DNA of 40,246 nt from a virus. The stretch is taken from positions 1 through 40,246 of the IMG/VR virus record IMGVR_UViG_3300020020_000096, one strand, 5' to 3'. A model generated the notes under the pieces. It did no database searches and was not told the DNA's origin. It worked only from the letters and a program-made list of their open reading frames with translations. Made by a program: the position numbers and the translations under genes. Shown here piece after piece: positions 8,187-14,656 of the stretch (position 1 is its first letter; every line of letters begins with the position of its first letter).

Positions 8187-9611
8187 TTATACAATCCCGG
8201 CCAGTGATCGTTTCAAGGGCTTATCCCAACTGGAGTGGGGGCCGCGGCCATGAGTCGCAATCGCGGCTACGCCGGCAAACGTCAGGCAGAACGCATCGGC
8301 CGCATCGGGACTCGGGAACCCTCGCTTGCGCATCTCTTCCTTGGACTCGATCTGGATCTTTCCGTTTGACGTGATCTTGAACTTACAGGCGGCGAGTTCT
8401 CCGGAGAGCCGCTCGTCCTTGGGGATCTTACAGTCGCGGGCCTCCATCCAGGCCTTGGCTTTGCCCCATAACTCGGACCTGAGGTTCAGATACTGTCCGG
8501 CAATGCTGGGGCTTTCTCCCACATTGATGCCGATGGCGGGAAGTTGGAGTTCCCGGAGACGATCCACAACGCCAGCGCCGATACCGATAGAGTCCACCAT
8601 GATTTCTATTGGGCGTTGATCGGGCGGGAGCGTATCCCACTCCAGTTTGACAAGGCCTGTGGTCTGCATCGTATCCCGCTTGGACCAGACGCGGACTTGG
8701 GTGACGGTGTTGCCGCGGCGCTCTACCAAACAGCAACTGTCCTGGCCGAATCGCGCCACATCGAGGCCCCAGATGATAGGGGACGTTGGAGTCGGACTGA
8801 CTTCTCTCGTTTGGGCGTGTTCGATGAGTTCCATTGGAATCAAGGTATCGTCATCGGCGGTAGGAAAAGCCCCGATTACGCGAATGCGGTACGCGTTACT
8901 GTCTATGCCGTATCTGGAGGCCATCTCGCGGCAGTAAGATTCGGACACCCGCGGGGAGTCGAGACAAGATATCGTGAATGTCTTCCAGTCGCGGCTTAAT
9001 TTGTGAAAAACATCATAGAAAAAGCCGGAGGAGCGCACCGGGTTTCCCAGAAGAATCGTACAGGCGGACGCGCCCGACATCGAGCCGGATCCCGCCTCGA
9101 ACACCTTCTCCGGAACCCCCGATGCTTCATCCGCTATAAGAAGGACATGGGTTGAGTGGACGCCCTGCATCGCCTCGGGTTGTTCGGCTCTGGAGGTGCG
9201 GGCGCTGATGAAAGCGGACTCCGGCGCATTCTTCAGTTCTATTCTGTCCGCTTTGATTTCGAGTAACTCTTGGAGGGCCGGCGGGAGCCTTCCTATCCAG
9301 TGCTTGAGTTCGGCGAACAAGGCATCAAAAAGTTGCGCTGTAGTCGGAGCCGTGACAACGGCTTTGCAGGGGAACCTGGTGATGATAAAAAAGATCAGAA
9401 TCCAGGCGGCGAGGGTAGATTTTCCGACTCCGTGTCCGGACTTCACGGCAATGCGGCGATAGCCTTTGGCATACGCCTCTAAGACTTCGACCTGGTGGGG
9501 GTCTGGTTCCACATCGAGAACTTCCCGGACGAATCTTACGGGGTCGCGTTCGTAGTCGTCAAAGAACTGGTCGAACACGGCACGGGGCGGGAGTTTCGGC
9601 GGGGGCGGCAT
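8187..9611 (-). CDS. terL: terminase large subunit
   Basis: This 474-aa protein is the DNA-packaging motor: an ATPase that drives translocation and a nuclease that cuts the concatemer. Walker A is SGHGVGKST (58-66), Walker B is LLIADEA (157-163) and the coupling motif GNP is near 190. The RNase H-like nuclease half has GLDVARFG (Asp284), VDSIGIG (Asp340) and SPDAADAF (Asp436). I chose 9611 because homologous sequence starts here. An upstream in-frame extension to 9905 is an antisense shadow of the DpdA-like gene. TACCCT stands 6 bases before the ATG with no Shine-Dalgarno site, implying a leaderless mRNA. It is separated from terS by a plus-strand gene and a 560-base non-coding stretch, which is unusual. 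Confidence 0.95.
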   Translation of the reverse strand: MPPPPKLPPRAVFDQFFDDYERDPVRFVREVLDVEPDPHQVEVLEAYAKGYRRIAVKSGHGVGKSTLAAWILIFFIITRFPCKAVVTAPTTAQLFDALFAELKHWIGRLPPALQELLEIKADRIELKNAPESAFISARTSRAEQPEAMQGVHSTHVLLIADEASGVPEKVFEAGSGSMSGASACTILLGNPVRSSGFFYDVFHKLSRDWKTFTISCLDSPRVSESYCREMASRYGIDSNAYRIRVIGAFPTADDDTLIPMELIEHAQTREVSPTPTSPIIWGLDVARFGQDSCCLVERRGNTVTQVRVWSKRDTMQTTGLVKLEWDTLPPDQRPIEIMVDSIGIGAGVVDRLRELQLPAIGINVGESPSIAGQYLNLRSELWGKAKAWMEARDCKIPKDERLSGELAACKFKITSNGKIQIESKEEMRKRGFPSPDAADAFCLTFAGVAAIATHGRGPHSSWDKPLKRSLAGIV

Positions 9612-9617
9612 ATGGGG

Positions 9618-9647
9618 AGGGTATTGGGTTTGGCTGCATGACGTCAA
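9618..9647 (-). promoter_or_regulatory. candidate terL promoter
   Basis: On the minus strand TTGACG (9647-9642) and TACCCT (9623-9618) have an 18-base spacer; the box ends 6 bases before the ATG. The -35 hexamer is part of the TGACGTCA palindrome, so a protein bound there would directly compete with sigma factor. This is pattern evidence only. Confidence 0.55.
9637..9646. promoter_or_regulatory. CATGACGTCA operator-like site 2
   Basis: This exact copy lies between divergent terL and the DpdA-like gene. It overlaps the terL -35 box. It is also 9 bases upstream of TACAAT (9656-9661), a plausible -10 for the plus-strand gene, so one site could control both directions. Confidence 0.7.
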
Positions 9648-9677
9648 ATCGGGGGTACAATATGGCAGCTTTCCATT

Positions 9678-10418
9678 ATGATCCACTACCATGGCGGCCC
9701 GATCACCCCTAACTCCGCGGCAATAGGGGCGTGGCGCCGCGGGCATGCCTGCGTCTCCTTCGCCTATCCGCGCCAGATGGCATTGGCGTGCGAAGTAGCG
9801 CAGTCCGTCATGGTCGATAACGGCGCGTTCACCGCCTGGCGGATGAGGGGGGAGCAGGTGGCCGAGGTCGATTATGCGCTGTGGGTATCGGAATGGGCGA
9901 GGCATCCAGCCTTCGACTGGGCCTTAATCCCGGACGTGATCGACGGATCGGAAGGGGACAACGATGAGTTGGTTGCGCGATGGCCTTTGGCGCGGGACTT
10001 GAGCGTCCCGGTCTGGCACCTGCATGAGAGCCTGGGAAGACTGGACCGCCTTGTGGGGGGTTGGCCGCGGGTGGCCCTGGGATCCTCCGGGCATTTCGCG
10101 GTGATCGGGAACAAAGCCTGGCGGACGAGAATGGCGGATGCGATGGAGGTTTGCTGCGATAGCGGGGGGAGGCCCAAGGCAAAACTCCATGGGCTGCGCA
10201 TGCTCAACCCCACCATCTTCTCGCAGTACCCGTTCGCGTCCTGCGACTCAACCAATGTCGCGCGAAACATCGGCATCGACAAAGCCTGGAAGGGAACCTA
10301 TATCCCGCGGACACGGGAGATGCGGGCGATGATCCTTACAGAGAGGATAGAGTTGCATTGCTCCGCAGCCCGCTGGAATGGCCGGACGGGTGGGATGAAC
10401 CGGGAGTTGTTGGGGTAA
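9678..10418 (+). CDS. DpdA / tRNA-guanine transglycosylase-like protein
   Basis: This 246-aa protein resembles the phage DpdA branch of the TGT fold, whose members exchange guanine for a 7-deazaguanine in DNA. Two active-site landmarks match. DNGAF (47-51) is in the place of the TGT DSGGF substrate Asp, and CDSTNVARN (189-197) is in the place of the TGT DCxxPTRNAR nucleophile loop, giving Asp190 as nucleophile. GSSG (135-138) matches the phosphate-binding glycines. It is short compared with bacterial TGT (about 375 aa) and lacks the Cys/His zinc site. The start has a TACAAT box 16 bases upstream and no Shine-Dalgarno site. It lies on the plus strand between terL and terS. An alternative role is a tRNA-modifying or uncharacterised nucleoside enzyme. 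Confidence 0.65.
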   Translation: MIHYHGGPITPNSAAIGAWRRGHACVSFAYPRQMALACEVAQSVMVDNGAFTAWRMRGEQVAEVDYALWVSEWARHPAFDWALIPDVIDGSEGDNDELVARWPLARDLSVPVWHLHESLGRLDRLVGGWPRVALGSSGHFAVIGNKAWRTRMADAMEVCCDSGGRPKAKLHGLRMLNPTIFSQYPFASCDSTNVARNIGIDKAWKGTYIPRTREMRAMILTERIELHCSAARWNGRTGGMNRELLG

Positions 10419-10422
10419 CACC

Positions 10423-10450
10423 TTGTAACCGCTTGTCGCGGGTATATACT
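10423..10450 (+). promoter_or_regulatory. promoter for short RNA
   Basis: TTGTAA (10423-10428) and TATACT (10445-10450) are spaced by 16 bases, a good sigma70-type pair just after the stop of the DpdA-like gene. No coding sequence follows before a terminator about 75 bases on. Confidence 0.55.
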
Positions 10451-10456
10451 TGGGAC

Positions 10457-10533
10457 TCCAAGAAAGGGGAGCCTAAGGCGGCGAACCCGAAAGGATGAGA
10501 AGGCCCCATCACTAGCTAATGGGGCCTTTTTAT
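10457..10533 (+). ncRNA. candidate small RNA of about 75 nt
   Basis: The segment lies between a sigma70-like promoter and an intrinsic terminator and has no open frame. Visible small helices are CTCC/GGAG around AAGAAAGG, GCC-TAA-GGC, and CC-GAAA-GG with a GNRA-type loop, followed by the terminator stem. I do not recognise a known RNA family. It could instead be the leader of an attenuated transcript running into 10534-10660. Position between terL and terS also allows a role in packaging control. Confidence 0.4.
10500..10533 (+). terminator. intrinsic terminator
   Basis: AAGGCCCCAT (10500-10509) and ATGGGGCCTT (10519-10528) form a perfect 10-bp stem with a 9-base loop, followed by a T-rich tail. 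It ends the short RNA and any read-through from the DpdA-like gene. Confidence 0.8.
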
Positions 10534-10979
10534 TGGGACTTTTTGGGATTTTTTTTTCGGACGGGGGCCATACTCCTACATCTATATAAAAGGCCCAATA
10601 ACATTTTTGGGCCTGGGGGCCTCGGTCCTCTTTATATGGAGGGACTTTTTTTCCGCCGGCCCCATACACGGGGCGGTCTCTGAGGAGGTCTACATCTAGA
10701 CCGCCCCCGGCTGCAGGTCGAAGGGGGGTCAAAACGGTGCCAGGCGCAGCCGGACGCGCCGCTGACGCCCACCCTGCCGGCCCGCGGACCCAGGCTGGAA
10801 TCGGGGATAGCCCGATCACCCTATATAGAAGGACTGGATACCCCTGTTTCATTAGGGTTAGAACTGTTGCAAATACGTTCGTATAAGACGCAGGTTATGA
10901 CGCGCTGCTAAGTACAGCCATTGCCTCATGTTTCACGCTACTGCGCGACACCGTTTATGAAACACCACAATCTCGCGGG
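10534..10979. other. non-coding hairpin-rich segment between terL and terS
   Basis: No credible gene is present. It holds three inverted repeats. AGGCCCAA/TTGGGCCT (10591-10598/10607-10614) is followed on the minus strand by TTTTATAT. GTCCTC/GAGGGAC (10625-10645) is followed by seven T on plus. GGGGCGGTCT/AGACCGCCCC (10670-10679/10698-10707) is a perfect 10-bp stem with an 18-base loop. Similar AT-rich words (ctatataaaaggcc, tttatatggaggga, ctatatagaaggac) occur near 10582, 10630 and 10821. It could hold the packaging site, small RNAs or a control region. A minus-strand frame (10298-10852) was rejected. Confidence 0.5.
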
Positions 10980-11435
10980 TTAGTCCATCAATGGCTCAAC
11001 GTCAATCACTTGCGGATCTGGCAGCGCCGCGGCTGGACGCCGGCGCAAGCTCTCCATGTGCAGGCCTCCAATCGTCACATTGATCGCCGTTGTGGGCTTC
11101 TCTGCCCACATATCCGGATCGTATCGGGACGCTACCCAGCGCCGCACATCGACCTGGAGTTTCGTTTTTTGCACCAACTCCGGAGGGTTCTCGTCCGCCA
11201 GTCGGAGGGACTGTTCCGCGAACGCCCCAGCCGCCGCCGCACGTGCGAGGCGAAGCTGCTCGGCGCGTGCTGTATCTTGGTTCATCCAAGTACTCAACTG
11301 TTGCCGAGTGACCCCCAACTCCTCTGCCAGGCCCAACATTGTATCCCCGCACGCGATTCTGTCGATGATCCGCTCCGGCCCGCCCATCTTGTTTATCCGT
11401 GCCAGCATCGCGTTAAACTGTGGCCGTCCTGCCAT
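10980..11435 (-). CDS. terS: terminase small subunit
   Basis: This 151-aa protein should recognise the packaging site and load TerL. Residues 20-45 form a helix-turn-helix (ERIIDRIACGDTMLGLAEEL, then GVTRQQLSTWM), followed by a helical oligomerisation region (ARAAAAGAFAEQSLRLADE) and the segment VDVRRWVASRYDPDMWAEK. This is the layout of Sf6-type small terminases, and length is typical. TAGAAT lies 8 bases before the ATG, with no Shine-Dalgarno site, suggesting a leaderless message. It is the first gene of the minus-strand late region but is cut off from terL by the DpdA-like gene. Confidence 0.85.
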   Translation of the reverse strand: MAGRPQFNAMLARINKMGGPERIIDRIACGDTMLGLAEELGVTRQQLSTWMNQDTARAEQLRLARAAAAGAFAEQSLRLADENPPELVQKTKLQVDVRRWVASRYDPDMWAEKPTTAINVTIGGLHMESLRRRPAAALPDPQVIDVEPLMD

Positions 11436-11443
11436 AGATCCAC

Positions 11444-11449
11444 ATTCTA
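11444..11449 (-). promoter_or_regulatory. -10 box of terS
   Basis: On the minus strand TAGAAT ends 8 bases before the terS ATG. No good -35 hexamer or TGACGTCA site is seen, so it may depend on an activator. Confidence 0.4.
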
Positions 11450-11790
11450 CCGCACGGGAATATCCGGACCGGGCGCCTGCGCCAGCGGGCCTCAGGGGAT
11501 CAGGTCCAAGGCCCGCTGGCGTTCGCCCAGGGCAGGTTGGACTTCCCGCCCCCGGCTCCCTCTAGATGTCCCACCAGCATACCGTGAGGCCTTGCCGGAC
11601 CCCCTGCTATTCACCCTCTCCGCCGCCCTCACCGGACGGGTCCCGCCAACACCCCTTGTGTAGGGTGTGTAGGCCTACGCATATTCGCATTGGCCTATAG
11701 AGAAATGGGGGTTTGTACTTCGCCTTTTGTTTGCTTACCACTAGTCTTTCTATGTATATTTTTGGGACTCTTATATGAATCCTAAAAACT

Positions 11791-11892
11791 CTACATTCCC
11801 TACATTGAAGCAACAACAACCTTATTTATCAATAGCATGCGCGAATGTAGCCTTTTCCGAATCCCTACATCAATGTAGCGATTCCTTACATT
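11791..11892. repeat. CTACATT repeat cluster
   Basis: Six copies of CTACATT or one-base variants, in both orientations, fall within about 100 bases of AT-rich DNA. 11865-11878 is a head-to-head pair (CTACATC then AATGTAG). The density and mixed orientation fit a protein-binding array such as an origin or a switch operator. No copy-number or spacing rule is evident. Confidence 0.55.
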
Positions 11893-11978
11893 GTGTCTGC
11901 GTCCGAAAAAAGAGGCGCAATACTTAGGATTCAGAGGGTTGCGCGTTTCTTCGCCTTTTCCAACAATGCGCCACACCC

Positions 11979-12005
11979 CCCTACAACGTGTTGTGTAGGG
12001 TTTTT
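11979..12005 (+). terminator. terminator-like hairpin
   Basis: CCCTACA (11979-11985) pairs with TGTAGGG (11994-12000) and is followed by five T. It could end a plus-strand RNA starting near 11767. The stem sequence is related to the repeats upstream, so it might instead be a binding site. Confidence 0.45.
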
Positions 12006-12070
12006 GCCTACCCGGTTCCCGCTCCCTGTAGCCCTCCGGAAAGGCCCCCAAAACCCTCCGCGTCCGGCCT

Positions 12071-12157
12071 CTACCGCCCCATCCAGCGGTGCAGAACCAC
12101 AATGACCAGCACCATCAAAAGGATCGCCACCGTCCGCACGCCATAAAGGATTTTCAT
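12071..12157 (-). CDS. 28-aa membrane micropeptide candidate
   Basis: The frame encodes 28 residues: a short basic N-terminus (MKILYGVR), one hydrophobic span (TVAILLMVLVIVVL) and a basic end (HRWMGR), the layout of a single-pass inner-membrane micropeptide. It is divergent from the PAPS-reductase-like gene. TAGAGT stands 7 bases before the ATG, and the TGACGT half of the palindrome lies 18 bases further upstream, the same geometry as the terL promoter. It is small enough that chance cannot be excluded. Confidence 0.45.
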   Translation of the reverse strand: MKILYGVRTVAILLMVLVIVVLHRWMGR

Positions 12158-12179
12158 GGGTCCGACTCTACCACCGGCG

Positions 12180-12194
12180 GACGTCATGACGTCA
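12180..12194. promoter_or_regulatory. doubled GACGTC operator-like site 3
   Basis: GACGTCATGACGTC (12180-12193) is a perfect 14-bp palindrome made of two adjacent GACGTC cores, including an exact CATGACGTCA. It lies between the divergent 28-aa ORF and the PAPS-like gene, 8 bases upstream of the TTGACT box of the latter. Confidence 0.7.
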
Positions 12195-12202
12195 CAATTT
12201 TC

Positions 12203-12231
12203 TTGACTCTTGCCACAATTCAACATACCCT
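12203..12231 (+). promoter_or_regulatory. promoter of PAPS-reductase-like gene
   Basis: TTGACT (12203-12208), a 17-base spacer and TACCCT (12226-12231) end 6 bases before the ATG, so transcription should begin at the start codon. The stretch TTCTTGACTCYTGCCA is repeated at the promoter before 13084, suggesting a duplicated promoter. Confidence 0.7.
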
Positions 12232-12237
12232 TGCCTT

Positions 12238-13017
12238 ATGGACCCAACCCCACCCGCCGCCCCCGTCCAACTCTCCTTCCTCTTCTCCCCTCCGGATGCG
12301 CCTCCCTCAACCCGGACCCGGCACATCGTGGCCCTCTCCGGCGGGAAAGACTCAACCGCCATGGCCCTGGCCCTGCAAGAGAACGAGCCGCGGCCTTACG
12401 AGTACCTCTTCACCCCCACAGGGCGGGAGTTGCCCGAGATGGAGCAGCATATGCGGGACCTGGAGCTGGAACTGCTCACCCCCATCACGCGCCTGTCCAA
12501 CCGTACCCTTGACTACTGGATTGAGCATTTCCAGGCCCTCCCGAATCACCGGCAGCGATGGTGCACGCGCCTCTTGAAAATTGAGCCGGCGCTGGCGTTC
12601 ATGAAGTCCGTCAAGAACGGTGTCCTCTATGTGGGCCTTCGCTCCGACGAGCCGACCCGGGAAGGGATCTATTCCAACGACATCCGGTGTGATTTTCCGT
12701 TCAAGCGTTGGGGCTGGGGCGAACCGGAAGTCTGGTCTTTCCTCGATGCCCGCGGCATCCGGATCCCCCCGCGCACCGACTGCGACAACTGTTACGCCCA
12801 GCGCCTCTACCAGTGGGAAGACCTATACAAGAACCACCCCCTCCGATACGCCGAGATGGAGGCGCTTGAGGCCCGCATCGGCAAAACCTTCCGCAGCCCA
12901 TCCAGGGACTCCAAGCCCGCGGCCCTGGTCCAGCTTCGCGTCGAGTACTTCGACAAAGGCATCCCCATGCAGCGGCGGAAGGAGTCCGATCAGAAGTGCC
13001 GGGTCTGCAGCCTCTAA
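12238..13017 (+). CDS. PAPS-reductase-like ATP-pyrophosphatase
   Basis: This 259-aa protein belongs to the adenine-nucleotide alpha-hydrolase fold. The P-loop SGGKDST is at 34-40. The segment RQRWCTRLLKIEPALAFM around 105-122 is the usual substrate-side motif, and YVGLRSDEPTRE follows. Five Cys (109, 182, 185, 254, 257) include two CxxC pairs, suggesting a zinc or iron-sulfur site. Phage members are usually annotated as PAPS reductase family, but true sulfate reduction is unlikely here. Adenylation followed by thiolation or amidation of a nucleobase, or a defence role, is equally possible. It has no Shine-Dalgarno site and a -10 box 6 bases upstream. It follows operator-like site 3. Confidence 0.75.
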   Translation: MDPTPPAAPVQLSFLFSPPDAPPSTRTRHIVALSGGKDSTAMALALQENEPRPYEYLFTPTGRELPEMEQHMRDLELELLTPITRLSNRTLDYWIEHFQALPNHRQRWCTRLLKIEPALAFMKSVKNGVLYVGLRSDEPTREGIYSNDIRCDFPFKRWGWGEPEVWSFLDARGIRIPPRTDCDNCYAQRLYQWEDLYKNHPLRYAEMEALEARIGKTFRSPSRDSKPAALVQLRVEYFDKGIPMQRRKESDQKCRVCSL

Positions 13018-13048
13018 AAAGAAAGTCGAAAATAATTCCACATTCTTC

Positions 13049-13077
13049 TTGACTCCTGCCATGAATCAAGTTATCCT
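13049..13077 (+). promoter_or_regulatory. promoter of the 13084-14101 unit
   Basis: TTGACT (13049-13054), 17 bases, TATCCT (13072-13077), then 6 bases to the ATG. It closely resembles the promoter at 12203. No TGACGTCA copy is near it, so it may be constitutive or differently controlled. Confidence 0.75.
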
Positions 13078-13083
13078 TGGATC

Positions 13084-13284
13084 ATGAACAGCGCAGCAAA
13101 CACCCACCGCATCACGATCAACGCCGGAACCAAAAACACCCGGACGTTTAACGTCCCCGTCTCCCGCTGGGAGGAGTTCGTAGCCTTCGCGAAACAGGAA
13201 GCTCTCGAATCCGGCCTGCTGGCATCCATCACGGTCACCTCCGCCCGCCGCGGCACGATCTACTCGACATTGGCGGGCGCGTAA
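13084..13284 (+). CDS. unknown 66-aa protein
   Basis: No family is recognised. The protein alternates strand and helix: RITINAGTKNTRTFNVP, then SRWEEFVAFAKQEALESGL, then ASITVTSARRGTIYSTL, resembling a small beta-alpha-beta binding protein. It leads an operon of five small genes. The -10 box ends 6 bases before the ATG and no ribosome site is present, so the message is probably leaderless. Confidence 0.7.
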   Translation: MNSAANTHRITINAGTKNTRTFNVPVSRWEEFVAFAKQEALESGLLASITVTSARRGTIYSTLAGA

Positions 13285-13315
13285 GCGCCCCCGTCCCGAA
13301 TTAAGGAGAAAGAAC

Positions 13316-13525
13316 ATGATGATCGGTCAGAACATATCGGAGCAGGGATCCCTGCGCAAAGCCGCCCGCCTTGTGCGGCGCATGGAACGGCTGTACCCGG
13401 ACCACACTTCCTGGCGCGGCACCCTCCAGGCTATGCGCCGCGCCAAACGCCGCGAGGCCCGCATGTGCCGGGTTCCCGATGACGCCCTATCCAACAGCGC
13501 GGCGCTATTCGCGGGGGTCCGGTAA
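13316..13525 (+). CDS. unknown basic 69-aa protein
   Basis: This small protein is rich in Arg and Lys (LRKAARLVRRMERLY, AMRRAKRREARM) and probably helical, so nucleic-acid binding is possible but not shown. AAGGAG lies 7 bases before the ATG. The stop overlaps the next start as TAATG, so translation is coupled to the DUF1737-like gene. Confidence 0.7.
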   Translation: MMIGQNISEQGSLRKAARLVRRMERLYPDHTSWRGTLQAMRRAKRREARMCRVPDDALSNSAALFAGVR

Positions 13526-13734
13526 TGCCCCGCCGTAATCCCCGGGACCTGTACAAGCTGGTCCACGCCGATAGCCTGCTCGATCTGGAGATCCAGGTCG
13601 AGCGGTACCTGGAGAAAGGGTACGTCCCCTGTGGGGGTCCATTCTCACCCAGGGAGGCGCACTGCACCCAGGAGAACTTTGGATACCATGCCCAGGCCGT
13701 CTGGAAAGCGCCCCCAATAAAGGAGAACAAGTAA
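13525..13734 (+). CDS. DUF1737-like small protein
   Basis: The 69-aa product has the pattern of DUF1737: YKLVHADSLLDLEIQVERYL followed by EKGYVPCGGPFS. Members are small proteins of unknown function found in phages and bacteria. Its start overlaps the previous stop (TAATG) and its stop overlaps the next start in the same way. The family call is from recalled pattern. Confidence 0.65.
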   Translation: MPRRNPRDLYKLVHADSLLDLEIQVERYLEKGYVPCGGPFSPREAHCTQENFGYHAQAVWKAPPIKENK

Positions 13735-13913
13735 TGCCCACCCCCAATTCCAAACCGAAACCCGCTCCCCCCAAACCCCAGAACACCCATGGTGGATACC
13801 GTCCGGGTGCCGGCGTGAAACCCAAACCGCGCTACTGCGAAAAGTGCGGAAGCCTCTGCCCGTCCGCCACCGCGGCCCGGGCGCATTGCGCCCTTGGGAG
13901 TTTGATGGCATGA
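13734..13913 (+). CDS. 59-aa Pro/Lys-rich Cys-cluster protein
   Basis: This frame starts in a TAATG overlap with AAGGAG about 9 bases upstream. The first 33 residues are Pro/Lys-rich and include GGYRPGAG, a motif like the basic GGRRPGAGRK leaders of some DNA-binding phage proteins. A metal-like cluster follows: CEKCGSLC and then HC (residues about 35-52). The stop overlaps the next start as ATGA. DNA binding is an inference from the basic region and cluster. Confidence 0.6.
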   Translation: MPTPNSKPKPAPPKPQNTHGGYRPGAGVKPKPRYCEKCGSLCPSATAARAHCALGSLMA

Positions 13914-14101
13914 CCTTCCACCCCTCCGTCACATCCACCCGCGTCCAGGAACTCCTCCGCGGCGACAACCTTGGCCTATGCGTTGCCTGCGGCGAAGAGG
14001 CCCATGGTGTCGAGCCGGACGCCCGCCGCTACATCTGCGAGGCCTGCGGCGAACGGTCCGTCTACGGGGCCGCGGAACTGCTGTTTATGGGGATCGAGTG
14101 A
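13910..14101 (+). CDS. 63-aa zinc-ribbon protein
   Basis: Two CxxC pairs, CVAC and CEAC, separated by about 20 residues and followed by an aromatic/helical end (RSVYGAAELLFMG), form a classic small zinc ribbon. I chose the ATG at 13910, which overlaps the previous stop as ATGA; a longer upstream frame would overlap the preceding gene. It is the last gene of the small-gene operon before a terminator. The function is unknown; a nucleic-acid-binding or adaptor role is usual for such proteins. Confidence 0.75.
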   Translation: MTFHPSVTSTRVQELLRGDNLGLCVACGEEAHGVEPDARRYICEACGERSVYGAAELLFMGIE

Positions 14102-14161
14102 ACGCCGGCGTGCGACACTAAACCTCAGTAGAGACCTTCCACGGTCGATGTCGCCACACAT

Positions 14162-14204
14162 GCCCCTCCCCGCGAACCTAAACGCTGAGAGGGGCTTTTC
14201 TTTT
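14162..14204 (+). terminator. terminator of the small-gene operon
   Basis: GCCCCTC (14162-14168) and GAGGGGC (14189-14195) form a GC stem with a 20-base loop followed by TTTTCTTTT. It lies 60 bases after the zinc-ribbon gene. Confidence 0.75.
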
Positions 14205-14245
14205 GCCGCAAACGGCCCGCCACGCCTCCAATCCCCATCCGGTGG

Positions 14246-14251
14246 TACGAT
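14246..14251 (+). promoter_or_regulatory. -10 box of the 125-aa gene
   Basis: TGGTACGAT is an extended -10 pattern; TACGAT ends 6 bases before the ATG. No -35 hexamer is evident. The start codon lies inside operator-like site 4, so a bound protein would cover the start of transcription. Confidence 0.5.
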
Positions 14252-14256
14252 GGCGC

Positions 14257-14266
14257 CATGACGTCA
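14257..14266. promoter_or_regulatory. CATGACGTCA operator-like site 4
   Basis: This exact copy contains the ATG of the downstream gene, so codons 1-3 (Met-Thr-Ser) are part of the palindrome. Placement just after the -10 box is typical of a repressor site. Confidence 0.65.
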
Positions 14267-14635
14267 GACGAACAACTGTGGCTTAATTTTGACTGCGCCA
14301 AGGAACGCATCCATTACTCTTCCTCCGATCCGACTCCGGTGCGCGAAGCGATTCCGGACGAGGTGCTGGCGCTCCGGATGATGCAGTCCGGCGACGACGA
14401 GTCGATGAAAAAGCAGGACCCCTTCTACCTCAAGAAGATCGAAGCGGTCCGGCTGCACGAACATGGCATCATTCTCGACGCTCAGGTGGACATCTACGAG
14501 TGGGATCCTTTCAAGACCATGCGAGATCGTCGCCTCTATAACTACGATGACGTGCCGGAGGCTTTCAGCCAAAAGATCCGCATCATGGTCCCCCCTCAAG
14601 AGTATTTCGACGCGCTTGTCGATCCGGACGACTGA
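14258..14635 (+). CDS. unknown 125-aa acidic protein
   Basis: No family is recognised. The protein is acidic, with an N-terminal NFDCAKERIHY segment, a central helical part, and strands HEHGIILDAQVDIYEW and KIRIMVPPQEYFDALVD. It is a single-gene unit: a -10 box 6 bases upstream with no Shine-Dalgarno site, an operator-like palindrome across its start, and a strong bidirectional terminator behind it. That layout is typical of an independently regulated accessory gene. Confidence 0.7.
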   Translation: MTSDEQLWLNFDCAKERIHYSSSDPTPVREAIPDEVLALRMMQSGDDESMKKQDPFYLKKIEAVRLHEHGIILDAQVDIYEWDPFKTMRDRRLYNYDDVPEAFSQKIRIMVPPQEYFDALVDPDD

Positions 14636-14656
14636 AACTCCCACGCCTCAACGCAT

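Larger units (their letters stand above)
11436..12070. other. AT-rich non-coding region with CTACATT repeats
   Basis: No credible gene is present. The centre (about 11690-11935) is strikingly AT-rich against GC-rich surroundings. It holds CTACATT or its complement at 11791, 11800, 11844 (complement) and 11872 (complement), plus near copies at 11865 and 11886. TTGTGTAGGGT occurs at 11656 and 11991. GTAGGCCTAC (11669-11678) is a 10-bp palindrome and GCGCAA/TTGCGC an inverted repeat (about 11915-11944). TTGCTT-18-TATATT (11731-11760) could be a plus-strand promoter and CCCTACA/TGTAGGG plus five T (11979-12005) its terminator. A lytic origin or switch region is plausible. Confidence 0.5.

Noticed and set aside
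9612-9905. 98-residue N-terminal extension of TerL
   Set aside because: It is antisense to the DpdA-like gene, and a promoter-like region with an operator-like site lies inside it; terminase homology starts at 9611.
10298-10852. 184-codon minus-strand frame across the hairpin region
   Set aside because: Arg/Pro/Lys-rich low-quality sequence that crosses terminators and inverted repeats and overlaps the DpdA-like gene; no ribosome site.
11607-12102. Two minus-strand frames of 70 and 100 codons in the AT-rich region
   Set aside because: No recognisable composition, no ribosome sites, overlap each other and the repeat cluster.
12238-13017. QueC (preQ0 synthase)
   Set aside because: It has the SGGKDS loop but not the C-terminal four-Cys QueC zinc pattern; the overall pattern is PAPS-reductase-like.
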